A stretch of DNA of 6,900 bases from JALYQB01 sp035640155 (lineage in GTDB: Bacteria; Actinomycetota; Actinomycetes; Mycobacteriales; Pseudonocardiaceae), in contig DASQWR010000207.1 in assembly GCA_035640155.1 (NCBI GenBank), forward strand, positions 1 through 6,900, written 5' to 3'. The notes beneath the pieces are model-generated. The model saw nothing but the letters and a program-made list of their open reading frames with translations. It had not been told where the DNA came from and made no database searches. Made by a program: the position numbers and the translations under genes. Positions 1 through 5,369 of the stretch are shown here, piece by piece (positions within the stretch are counted from its first letter, which is position 1; each line of letters begins with the position of its first letter).

Positions 1-101
1 CTGCACCGCACGTTCTAATTGACAACTCTGCGTCGAGTACACCGCTCCAAACCCAAGCCAAAGAGCTGCTCGCGACCATGCTCGGCGGGGATGCAAGCTA
101 G
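1..101 (+). CDS. C-terminal end of an upstream gene, possibly a P-loop kinase (partial)
   Basis: A reading frame (first full codon at base 3) is open from the window edge to a TAG stop at 99-101 and encodes about 32 residues ending in MLGGDAS. The stretch VLIDNSASSTPLQTQAKELL resembles the tail of dephospho-CoA-kinase-like and related P-loop kinases, where an 'I-D-N-S' segment precedes a final helix; this family assignment is an inference from one short segment. The stop overlaps the GTG start of the next gene by one base (TAGTG), which suggests translational coupling and a shared operon. A chance open frame is the alternative, but the tight overlap argues for a real gene. Confidence 0.5.
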   Translation, partial: APHVLIDNSASSTPLQTQAKELLATMLGGDAS

Positions 102-634
102 TGCGTGGGGTCATCCTCTACGGCGCACCTGCCACCGGCAAAGACACCATCACCCATGCGCTGCACAAACTTGATGCAAGATACGTCCTGTTCCCTCGCC
201 TCAAAGTCGGCGGTGGCAGAACTGCCGGCTATCGGATCACCTCCGACGCAACACTCCGGACGCTCCGGGCGCACGGCGACATTATCTGGGAAAACCATCG
301 GTACGGCGCCACCTACGTCATTGACCGACCGACACTATTAGCCCAGCTCAACGACCACATTCCGGTCGTCCATCTCGGTCAGCACACCGCTATCGGCGCT
401 GTCGTAAGGGCAACGCCAGCCGCGCGCTGGCTCATCGTGTCCGTATGGTGCCCGCGACACGTAGCCAAAGAGCGCCTCTCCGCGCGAGGCACCAACGACA
501 CAGCCACCCGGTTATGCGCATGGGACGATACCCCGCCGCTCCCCGACACCGACGTCACGATCGACACTGCCACGCAGTCGCCCGAATGCGCAGCCCGCCG
601 GATTCAGCGCCATATCGCAGCACTAGCGGACTAG
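101..634 (+). CDS. Guanylate-kinase-like P-loop nucleotide kinase
   Basis: Intact 177-residue protein starting at GTG. Residues 8-16 (GAPATGKDT) form a Walker A P-loop with Lys14 for ATP phosphate binding. Residues around 36-75 follow the guanylate kinase GMP-binding pattern: basic residues, then GYRITSD, then 'GDIIWENHRYGATY', comparable to the 'G-flE...YGT' segment of Gmk. Near residue 128 there is a lid-like R-G-T-N-D-T-A-T-R-L segment. The likely activity is phosphoryl transfer from ATP to a nucleoside monophosphate or a modified relative; the substrate cannot be read from the sequence. It is slightly shorter than housekeeping Gmk (about 190-210 residues) and divergent, so it is more likely an accessory paralogue than the essential enzyme. 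The start overlaps the previous stop by one base. A GGGG run about 10 bases upstream is a possible ribosome site. Confidence 0.82.
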   Translation: MRGVILYGAPATGKDTITHALHKLDARYVLFPRLKVGGGRTAGYRITSDATLRTLRAHGDIIWENHRYGATYVIDRPTLLAQLNDHIPVVHLGQHTAIGAVVRATPAARWLIVSVWCPRHVAKERLSARGTNDTATRLCAWDDTPPLPDTDVTIDTATQSPECAARRIQRHIAALAD

Positions 635-682
635 CTCGACCGTGCCTCAGTAGCTCGCAGCGTGCCTGGTCCCGCCTGGTGC

Positions 683-710
683 TTGACGTTCTGCCTAGGA
701 AACGTAGATC
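683..710 (+). promoter_or_regulatory. Candidate sigma-70-type promoter
   Basis: TTGACG (683-688) and TAGATC (705-710) are separated by 16 bases. The -35 box is a good match and the -10 box is fair. No protein gene follows on this strand before the hairpin at 765-780, so if active it would give a short transcript. It may equally be a chance match. Confidence 0.22.
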
Positions 711-764
711 CCTCGGGTGCGCGCCGTCTGTGATGAGCTGAGGACTTTCTGTACGTTTCAAACC

Positions 765-780
765 GGGCCGTGAACGGCCC
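765..780. terminator. GC hairpin between convergent genes
   Basis: GGGCCG and CGGCCC form a perfect six-pair stem around a TGAA loop (a seventh T-A pair could close it to two bases). It lies between the plus-strand kinase-like gene (ends 634) and the minus-strand membrane protein (ends 840), the expected place for a shared terminator. There is no U-tract on the plus strand; on the minus strand the hairpin is followed by GGTTTGAAA. GC hairpins without long U-tracts are common in actinobacteria. Confidence 0.42.
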
Positions 781-817
781 TGGTGCCGGTGCTGCTGGTG
801 CCGCTGCCGCTGGTGGC
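780..817. repeat. Short imperfect tandem repeat
   Basis: CTGGTGCCGGTGCTG (780-794) is followed directly by CTGGTGCCGCTGCCG (795-809), with 13 of 15 bases identical, and by a partial third unit CTGGTGGC (810-817). It lies outside any gene I accept, between the hairpin and the end of the membrane protein gene. No function is evident. Confidence 0.5.
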
Positions 818-839
818 TGTGTCGGGTCGGGAGGCGGGA

Positions 840-1200
840 TCACGGGGGGATTACGGGTTCAGGTGAGTCTGGCAGAAACGTGTACTGCCCGTCACCGATC
901 GTGGCCTCCCCGCGAATAACATCCGACAGTGTAAATGCACTGATCGTGAGGATTACCGCGGCCACGGCGAACCCCAACGCACTAATCCATCTTGGCTGGC
1001 GAGGGTGGCCCGGCAAGGAAAAATTCGCTAAGCAGCGACGCCACGACGGTGCCGATCAACATACCAAGTTCTCCTGCACCCATGAGCCCAGGTACTGTGG
1101 CGCCCAATATGGCTGCGGGGGTGGTTAACACGAGCCGCTGCCACGAATACCACTTGGTCCCACATTGACTCGTTGCGCTCATAGCCTCAGTGTCCTGCAC
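840..1200 (-). pseudogene. Small two-helix membrane protein, frame broken at a T5 run
   Basis: Two overlapping minus-strand frames look like two halves of one protein. The first starts at GTG 1200 (or ATG 1182), has a long hydrophobic stretch from LVLTTPAAIL to TVVASLL, and stops at 982. The second is open from 1055 to a TGA at 840 and encodes RWISALGFAVAAVILTISAF (a transmembrane helix) followed by a polar tail ending in EPVIPP. Skipping one base within or next to the TTTTT run (1019-1023) joins them into 119 residues with two membrane segments. The upstream frame then stops soon after in a KMD tail. Alternatives are two separate genes (TTG 1016 or 977 as second start), a +1 programmed frameshift, or a sequencing error. 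I do not recognise the family; no function is assigned. Confidence 0.45.
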
Positions 1201-1451
1201 GCCCCTACCCCATTCTGATCCGTTGTCCTGCTTCTACCTAAAGTCGTGATCCGAGCAAGATTGCAGGGGGGCCAAAGCTGGTCCAGCTCGTGCGGCATGT
1301 CACCGCTCGGCTCAGGCTCCTCCACCTCCCCAGGAGCAGCCCCCAAAAGATCATGTGGTACCACGCGCTACAAGTGTCGCTTCGCCCTAGGGCATCGTTA
1401 CAAGTCGGCATCCCGCGAGGCCAACGCTCTCGTTCGCTCGATGCGCCACCC
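1201..1451. other. Intergenic stretch downstream of the integrase remnant, with two palindromes
   Basis: I see no convincing gene here. Two perfect 10-base palindromes lie 19 bases apart: GTGGTACCAC (1355-1364) and GCCCTAGGGC (1384-1393). In pSAM2-type elements the attP site usually lies just downstream of int, so this is where an attachment site would be sought, but no tRNA-like segment or paired direct repeat is visible. Confidence 0.3.
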
Positions 1452-1906
1452 TCATCCGAGGCCGAGCGCACGGCCGATCTGCTCCCGTGCGACGTCGCCC
1501 TGACCGGCGATGCACTTGGCGTAGACGCGCAGCAGGACGGCGACGCTGTGGCCGGCCCACTCGGCGACCTGGGTGGCCGGGACACCGCCGTTCAGCCACG
1601 TGGACACTGCGGCGTGCCGAAGGTCATATGGCCGCCGTGCGAGTGGTGAGGCTGCTTCCTCGGGGGTGAGTGCGAGCTCTCTTGCCTTTTTCCAGGCCCG
1701 GCCATAGGTGCTGTCCGACAGGTCGTTCCCGCGCACTCCGCGCACCAGCCGGCCGTCCGCAGCAGCACCGAACTCGGCGAGGTGTGCCTGCAGTAGCTCG
1801 GTCAGCGGCGGCGGCCGGCGACCGCCCACCGGACCTTGAAGCTGTTGCCCCGAGCGCCCCGCACGGTCTCGGTCTTCCACACGCGCACGTCGTATGAGCT
1901 GCTCAA
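1452..1906 (-). pseudogene. int: Tyrosine integrase (AICE/phage type) with large internal deletion
   Basis: The N-terminal tip starts at TTG 1906: SSSYDVRVWKTET followed by NSFKVRWAVAGRR, the usual start of actinobacterial phage/AICE integrases. That frame stops at 1802. In a different frame, from about 1825 to a stop at 1452, runs the C-terminal catalytic part: PLTELLQAHLAEFG, then RRPYDLRHAAVSTWLNGG (box II region, catalytic Arg), VAEWAGHS (catalytic His) and LLRVYAKC (Tyr nucleophile). The central part, including the core-binding domain and box I arginine, is missing; family members run about 350-450 residues, so roughly 200-250 are lost. The junction lies in a CGGC-rich stretch (about 1804-1825), as expected for deletion between short similarities. 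It cannot be active in integration. The start overlaps the excisionase stop (TTGA), showing the two were once translated together. Confidence 0.85.
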
Positions 1907-2125
1907 CCGGCGGAGTCCTCCAACGAGCTGAGCCAGCGCTCGTACTCGGCGCGGTTCACCCGAATGTCACCGTTCGGAAGCTTCAGGCAGCGGGGTCCGC
2001 GGCTTGGCGCGCCACTCGTAGAAGGTTGAGCGGGAGACGCCGAGGTCGGCGCAGATGTCGGCGATGGTTAGCCGTCGTCGTGTATTGGAGTTGCTGCCCG
2101 ATGTGCTGATGCGAGTGGTACTCAC
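1903..2125 (-). pseudogene. xis: AlpA/MerR-type excisionase with one-base frameshift
   Basis: From GTG 2125 the frame encodes a winged-helix DNA-binding region: RRLTIADICADLGVSRSTFY then EWRAK, the typical helix-turn-helix of actinobacterial Xis proteins. In this frame it then reads off-family and stops at 1967. Dropping one C near 2001-2002 (AAGCCGCGG) restores RGPRCLKLPNGDIRV, NRAEYERWLSSLED and a TGA at 1903, giving a 73-residue protein, the normal size for the family. Xis would bind attachment-site DNA and direct the integrase towards excision. The stop overlaps the integrase start. The extra base is either a real mutation or a sequencing error. With the integrase also broken, the module is most likely dead. 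Confidence 0.85.
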
Positions 2126-2132
2126 GGGCGAG

Positions 2133-2140
2133 CTCCCTCC
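2133..2140 (-). promoter_or_regulatory. Ribosome binding site fixing the excisionase start
   Basis: On the minus strand GGAGGGAG lies seven bases before GTG 2125, the best Shine-Dalgarno in the neighbourhood. It supports this GTG over earlier in-frame starts, which would add a long low-complexity extension. Confidence 0.6.
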
Positions 2141-2212
2141 GGGCGCGCGGGGGGTTGATCGACGCCGCCCGCTCGACGGCCACGAATCACACTTACTGGC
2201 CGTTGGCACATT

Positions 2213-2689
2213 TCAGGAGATGTGTGGGACGTCGGGTTCGGTGACGGCGTGAATGATGCGGAGTCGCATGCTCGGGTGAATGGGTAGCCGGTCAGGGTGG
2301 ATGGGGTCGATCCAGGCGGCTTCGCAGGTTTCGTCGTGGTCGGGGTGTGGTTGCCCGTCGACGGGGAGGGCATGGAAGCACACGGCGAACTGTTGGCGGG
2401 CTTCGCCGGTACTCGGGTAGACCATGATGTGTCCAGGGTCGGTGTACACGCCGGCCAGCCGTATCACCTTGATCGCGACGCCGCTCTCCTCGGAGACCTC
2501 GCGTTTTACCGCAGTGATCGCGGTCTCGCCCAGTTCAACGCGGCCGCCGGGCAGCTCCCAGTTGCCGCTGTCGTTGCGACGGACCAGCAGGACTCGTCCT
2601 TGGTCGTCGCGGACGGCGGCGAACACGGTGGGGGTCATCGAGTTCGCCGGGGGCGCGGCGTCGTCGTGGTAGTACTCCCGTCTCGCCAC
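2213..2689 (-). CDS. Nudix hydrolase, possibly Pif-like immunity factor of an AICE
   Basis: Intact 158-residue protein from GTG 2689 (VARREYYHDD). The Nudix box is complete: Gly49, Glu55, Arg63-Glu64-Val65, Glu67-Glu68 and Gly70, in GGRVELGETAITAVKREVSE then ESG. These residues bind Mg2+ and cleave nucleoside diphosphate-linked compounds. I preferred this start because the ARREYYHD segment before the core is typical of actinobacterial Nudix proteins; an internal ATG at residue 18 would remove it, and the much longer upstream frame is low-complexity. The gene lies on the same strand as xis and int, 87 bases upstream of xis. The pSAM2 immunity factor Pif, which blocks redundant conjugal transfer, carries a Nudix motif, so an element-linked role is plausible. 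A general nucleotide clean-up enzyme is the alternative. Confidence 0.88.
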   Translation of the reverse strand: MARREYYHDDAAPPANSMTPTVFAAVRDDQGRVLLVRRNDSGNWELPGGRVELGETAITAVKREVSEESGVAIKVIRLAGVYTDPGHIMVYPSTGEARQQFAVCFHALPVDGQPHPDHDETCEAAWIDPIHPDRLPIHPSMRLRIIHAVTEPDVPHIS

Positions 2690-2802
2690 CGGTCCAGGAT
2701 GGTGGGGTGTGGCCCGAGGTGCCCGCAGTTCGGGCAGCCGGCCAGTGTTGTTCACCTTAACGTCACCTCGCGTTCTTGGCCGGTTGGGGGTAGGTGTAGG
2801 TC
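2690..2802. promoter_or_regulatory. Divergent promoter region between Nudix and CYTH-CHAD genes
   Basis: These 113 bases separate two genes transcribed away from each other, so both promoters should lie here or close by. No clear -35/-10 pair stands out. On the minus strand a short frame encodes CPNCGHLG (2713-2736), a zinc-knuckle-like scrap without a start codon. AGG two bases before GTG 2803 is only a weak ribosome site. Confidence 0.35.
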
Positions 2803-4329
2803 GTGGCGACGACGGTGCGCGAGACGGAGCGGAAGTACGAGGCGGTCGACGGGGTCGAGCTGCCCGGGTGGGCGGGGCTGGCCGGGGTGGAGGGGCTCGT
2901 GGGGCCTGAGGATCACACGTTGGAGGCGGTGTACTACGACACCGAGGATCTGCGGTTGGCGCGGGCCGGGGTGACGTTGCGCCGCCGGCGTGGTGGGGAC
3001 GACGCAGGCTGGCATCTGAAGCTGCCGGTGGGCGGGGACAGCCGTGACGAGGTCCGGGTGAGCGACGCGCGGGGAGGCCGCCGCCGTACGCCTCCGGCCG
3101 AATTGATGGGGTTGACGCGGGCCGTGAGCCGTGGCGCACCACTCGCGCCGGTGGCCGAGCTGACGACGGCGCGGCGTCGGTGGCAGTTGACCGACGACGA
3201 CAGCCGGGTGCTGGTCGAGGTCGTCGACGACCACGTGTCCGCCCATACGTTGGGCGCGTCCACGTCGGGGATGTCGTGGCGGGAGGTCGAGGTCGAGCTG
3301 GGTGGCCACGGCGACCCGGACCTGCTGGACCGGGTGGAGGAGCGGCTGTTCAAGGCCGGGGTGCGCCGATCGGACGCGGGGTCGAAGCTGGCGCGGCTGC
3401 TGGCCGAGCGGTTGCCCGGACGGGCGCCGGCTCCGCGGCTGGGCCGCCAGGCCACGGTGGGCGAGGTGGTGCTGGCGTACCTGCGGGAGCAGGCCGACGC
3501 CATCCAGTGGGGCGACCCGGCGGTCCGCCAGGACATACCCGACGCGGTACACAAGATGCGGGTGGCGACCCGCCGGATGCGCAGCGCCCTGCAGGCCTAC
3601 GGGAAGGTCATCGACCGGTCGGCGACCCGCGAGCTGACCGACGAGCTGAAGTGGCTGGCGGGGGTGCTCGGCGACGCCCGCGATCTCGAGGTCCTGCAGG
3701 CCCGGTTCACCCATGCCGTGGCCGAGTTGCCCGACGAGTTGGTCGTCGGCCCGGTCCAGGCCCGGTTGACCCGGTTTTTCGCCGGCCGGGAAGCCGACGC
3801 CCGCTCGGCGCTGATCGCCGCGCTGGACTCCGATCGCTACCTCGCGCTGCTCGCCGCGATCGACCGGCTGTTGGCCGACCCGCCACTGACTCCCCGTGCC
3901 CGTAGCAAGGCACCGCGGGAGCTGCCCGCGTTGGTCGGCCGGGCACACCGACGCGTCGCGGCACATGTGAAGGTGGCCGACCGGCTCCCGCCGGGGAACA
4001 GGCGCGACGTCGAGTGGCACGAGGCCCGAAAGGCCTCCAAGCGGTTGCGGTACGCCGCCGAGGCTGCCGCCCCGGCGCTGGGAAAGCCGGCGAACCGGCT
4101 GGTCAAGCAGGTCAAGCACGTGCAAGAACTGCTCGGCGATCACCAGGACGCCGTTGTCGCCCGCCCTGTCCTGCGCGAGATCGGTATCGCGGCGCACCTC
4201 GACGGCGAGAACGGGTTCACCTACGGCCTCCTGCACCAGCAGCAGACCGAGGCCGGGCGGCTCCACGAAGGCGACATCACCACCGCCTGGCGGGACCTGC
4301 GGCGCAGCGTGGGCAAACTCGCCGCGTGA
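2803..4329 (+). CDS. CYTH and CHAD domain protein
   Basis: Intact 508-residue protein. The N-terminal CYTH (triphosphate tunnel) domain covers about residues 1-205, with the signature ExExK as Glu7-Thr-Glu9-Arg-Lys11, then the YYDTEDLRL segment and alternating charged strands (LRRRRG, WHLKLP, WREVEVEL). The CHAD domain follows from about 220 to 500: His250-Lys-Met-Arg253 with RRMR (257-260), a GDARDLEVL segment, His406-E-A-R-K with KRLRY (413-417), and LLGDHQD (443-449). CYTH domains bind metal-coordinated triphosphates; CHAD helices bind inorganic polyphosphate and localise to polyphosphate granules in studied cases. The likely role is polyphosphate binding or turnover in the cytoplasm. Length is normal. 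The next gene starts nine bases after the stop, suggesting an operon. Confidence 0.95.
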   Translation: MATTVRETERKYEAVDGVELPGWAGLAGVEGLVGPEDHTLEAVYYDTEDLRLARAGVTLRRRRGGDDAGWHLKLPVGGDSRDEVRVSDARGGRRRTPPAELMGLTRAVSRGAPLAPVAELTTARRRWQLTDDDSRVLVEVVDDHVSAHTLGASTSGMSWREVEVELGGHGDPDLLDRVEERLFKAGVRRSDAGSKLARLLAERLPGRAPAPRLGRQATVGEVVLAYLREQADAIQWGDPAVRQDIPDAVHKMRVATRRMRSALQAYGKVIDRSATRELTDELKWLAGVLGDARDLEVLQARFTHAVAELPDELVVGPVQARLTRFFAGREADARSALIAALDSDRYLALLAAIDRLLADPPLTPRARSKAPRELPALVGRAHRRVAAHVKVADRLPPGNRRDVEWHEARKASKRLRYAAEAAAPALGKPANRLVKQVKHVQELLGDHQDAVVARPVLREIGIAAHLDGENGFTYGLLHQQQTEAGRLHEGDITTAWRDLRRSVGKLAA

Positions 4330-4338
4330 GCCTCGGCC

Positions 4339-4762
4339 ATGACGAACCGTCGGCAGCCCCTGCGACGTGACAGTGCGACGATGCCCCCGGACGTTCCGAC
4401 GGGACTGTCCGTGTTCGACCGCTTCGCCACCCGGGTCAGCTCCTTCGTGTCCTGGGCCTGGTTCTTCGTGCTCTGCGTGCTGCTCGTGCTGCTCTGGGCA
4501 CCGTTGTTCTTGCTGCTACCGGACATCGACACCTGGCAGCTGATCATCAACACCGTCACCACGATCGTCACTTTCTTCTGGTGGCGCTGCTGCAAAACAC
4601 CCAGAAGCGGGCTGACGAGGCAGTCCAGCACAAGCTCACGCCGTGGCCGACGGACTCGCCGACCTGATGGAAGCGCTTGCCGAAGAACACCCCCGGCTAG
4701 GCATCGACGGCACCGAGCTGCGTCACGCCGTCGGGCTCGAAGAACGAGAAAGCTCCGCCTGA
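4339..4762 (+). pseudogene. Low-affinity iron permease family membrane protein, two one-base deletions
   Basis: The first frame (ATG 4339, or ATG 4381) gives FDRFATRVSSFVSW, a hydrophobic helix through VLLVLLWAPLFLLL, and the family signature DTWQLIINTVTTIVTFF. One missing C after 4578 moves the protein to a second frame reading LVALLQNTQKRADEAVQHKL. One missing base (A) near 4637-4639 moves it to a third frame reading AVADGLADLMEALAEEHPRL through EERESSA and a TGA at 4760-4762. Restored length is 141 residues (127 from the second ATG), normal for this two-helix family (PF04120). Despite the name, iron transport is unproven for most bacterial members. As written the product is a shortened helix pair with an Arg-rich out-of-frame tail. 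Decay and sequencing error are both possible. Confidence 0.87.
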
Positions 4763-4846
4763 GATGAGCCGTGAGCGGGCGGCTTTCACGAGGTGAAGGG
4801 CGTGCACGGGTCGAAGCTGGGGACAGGCGGGCGCGGGTGGCAACGA

Positions 4847-4871
4847 GCCGGCGGGCGATCTCGCCGCCGGC
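4847..4871. terminator. GC hairpin downstream of the iron permease gene
   Basis: GCCGGCGG (4847-4854) pairs perfectly with CCGCCGGC (4864-4871), and an inner CGA/TCG extends the stem past one bulged G. It lies 85 bases after the permease stop and lacks a U-tract. It could be an actinobacterial terminator for the CYTH-CHAD operon or a chance fold in GC-rich DNA. The rest of 4763-5037 shows no gene; a weaker inverted repeat (ACGATC at 4997, GATCGT at 5014) is present. Confidence 0.38.
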
Positions 4872-5037
4872 GGACTGACCAGATGGACTGCCGCACGGGT
4901 CGGGGTGTCGCGGCCGACCATGACCGGTTGGCGGGCGCCTGTTAGCGCAGCGGGGTCGGCAGCCTGTCGGATGAGGTTCGGTCGGGTCGGCCGCGCACGA
5001 TCGGCCACCGGCGGATCGTGACGGCGACGTTAGGAAA

Positions 5038-5073
5038 GGGGAAGCGGTTCGACTTCGGTCGGGCCGCTTTCTC
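5038..5073. terminator. Long hairpin with UUCG tetraloop, upstream of the tRNA
   Basis: AAGCGGTTCGAC (5042-5053) pairs with GTCGGGCCGCTT (5058-5069) around the loop TTCG, with two G-U pairs. Four more outer pairs (5038-5041 with 5070-5073) extend the stem to 16. The C(UUCG)G cap is an exceptionally stable tetraloop. TTTCTC at the 3' side gives a weak U-tract. It ends 17 bases before the tRNA, so it probably separates the upstream operon from the tRNA transcript; an RNA processing signal is an alternative. Confidence 0.6.
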
Positions 5074-5090
5074 GCGTCTAAGCTCGACGT

Positions 5091-5164
5091 CGCTCGATAG
5101 ACCAGCGGCCGACGTCACTTGCCTCATAAGCAAGAAATCCCCGGTTCGAATCCGGGTCGAGCAA
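5091..5164 (+). tRNA. tRNA-Met (anticodon CAT), initiator-like, atypical
   Basis: All arms can be folded. Acceptor strands CGCTCGA (5091-5097) and TCGAGCA (5157-5163) give six pairs plus a C1xA72 mismatch. The D-stem is GAC/GTC with GG in the loop and A14, G15 and A21 in place. The anticodon stem is CTTGC/GCAAG with loop CTCATAA and anticodon CAT at 5125-5127. The variable loop has five bases; the T-stem is CCCGG/CCGGG with loop TTCGAAT. The discriminator is A5164; CCA is not encoded (CTA follows). The C1xA72 mismatch and the A11-U24 pair are marks of bacterial initiator tRNA, but the three G-C pairs at the base of the anticodon stem are absent (29-41 is T-A and 31-39 is C-G). It may be an element-borne variant; tRNA-Ile2 (CAT) is less likely. 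Confidence 0.85.
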
Positions 5165-5177
5165 CTACAGCGACCGT

Positions 5178-5206
5178 TTGACACAATGCGTCGAAACACG
5201 TAGGAG
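5178..5206 (+). promoter_or_regulatory. Candidate promoter between the tRNA and the ligase gene
   Basis: A perfect -35 hexamer TTGACA (5178-5183) is followed after 17 bases by TAGGAG (5201-5206), a partial -10 match. The same stretch contains AGGAGGAG (5202-5209), a strong Shine-Dalgarno-like sequence with no start codon at normal distance; the next ATG is at 5227. It points towards the ligase. Confidence 0.33.
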
Positions 5207-5369
5207 GAGTTCGCTGAAGCGAGAGGATGCGACCGGACGGACCGTGTAGTCATGTCGCTGACTGCCCCCGTCCAGCCTCTCGTCTGCCGCCGGTCACAGC
5301 TCGTCCACCGGCTCCGACGCCCGGTGCTCGGCTTACCGTCCGTCGGTGGTACCCCCGAAGCTCGCTCGC

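Noticed and set aside
1433..1443. TCGCTCGAT near the integrase end matching the 5' end of the tRNA as a possible att core
   Set aside because: Only nine bases are shared, and at the 5' end of the tRNA, whereas AICE cores usually match the 3' half over 20 bases or more; likely chance.
2297..2974. 225-codon plus-strand frame across the Nudix gene
   Set aside because: The opposite strand carries a complete Nudix box; this frame has no recognisable motif.
2690..3142. N-terminal extension of the Nudix gene to a start at 3142
   Set aside because: The extra residues are Pro/Arg/Ala low-complexity sequence antisense to the CYTH domain; the protein is complete from GTG 2689.
2752..4266. 504-codon open frame on the minus strand across the CYTH-CHAD gene
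   Set aside because: It is antisense to a gene with all expected CYTH and CHAD motifs; its His/Pro/Gln/Arg-rich product is typical of a shadow frame in GC-rich DNA.
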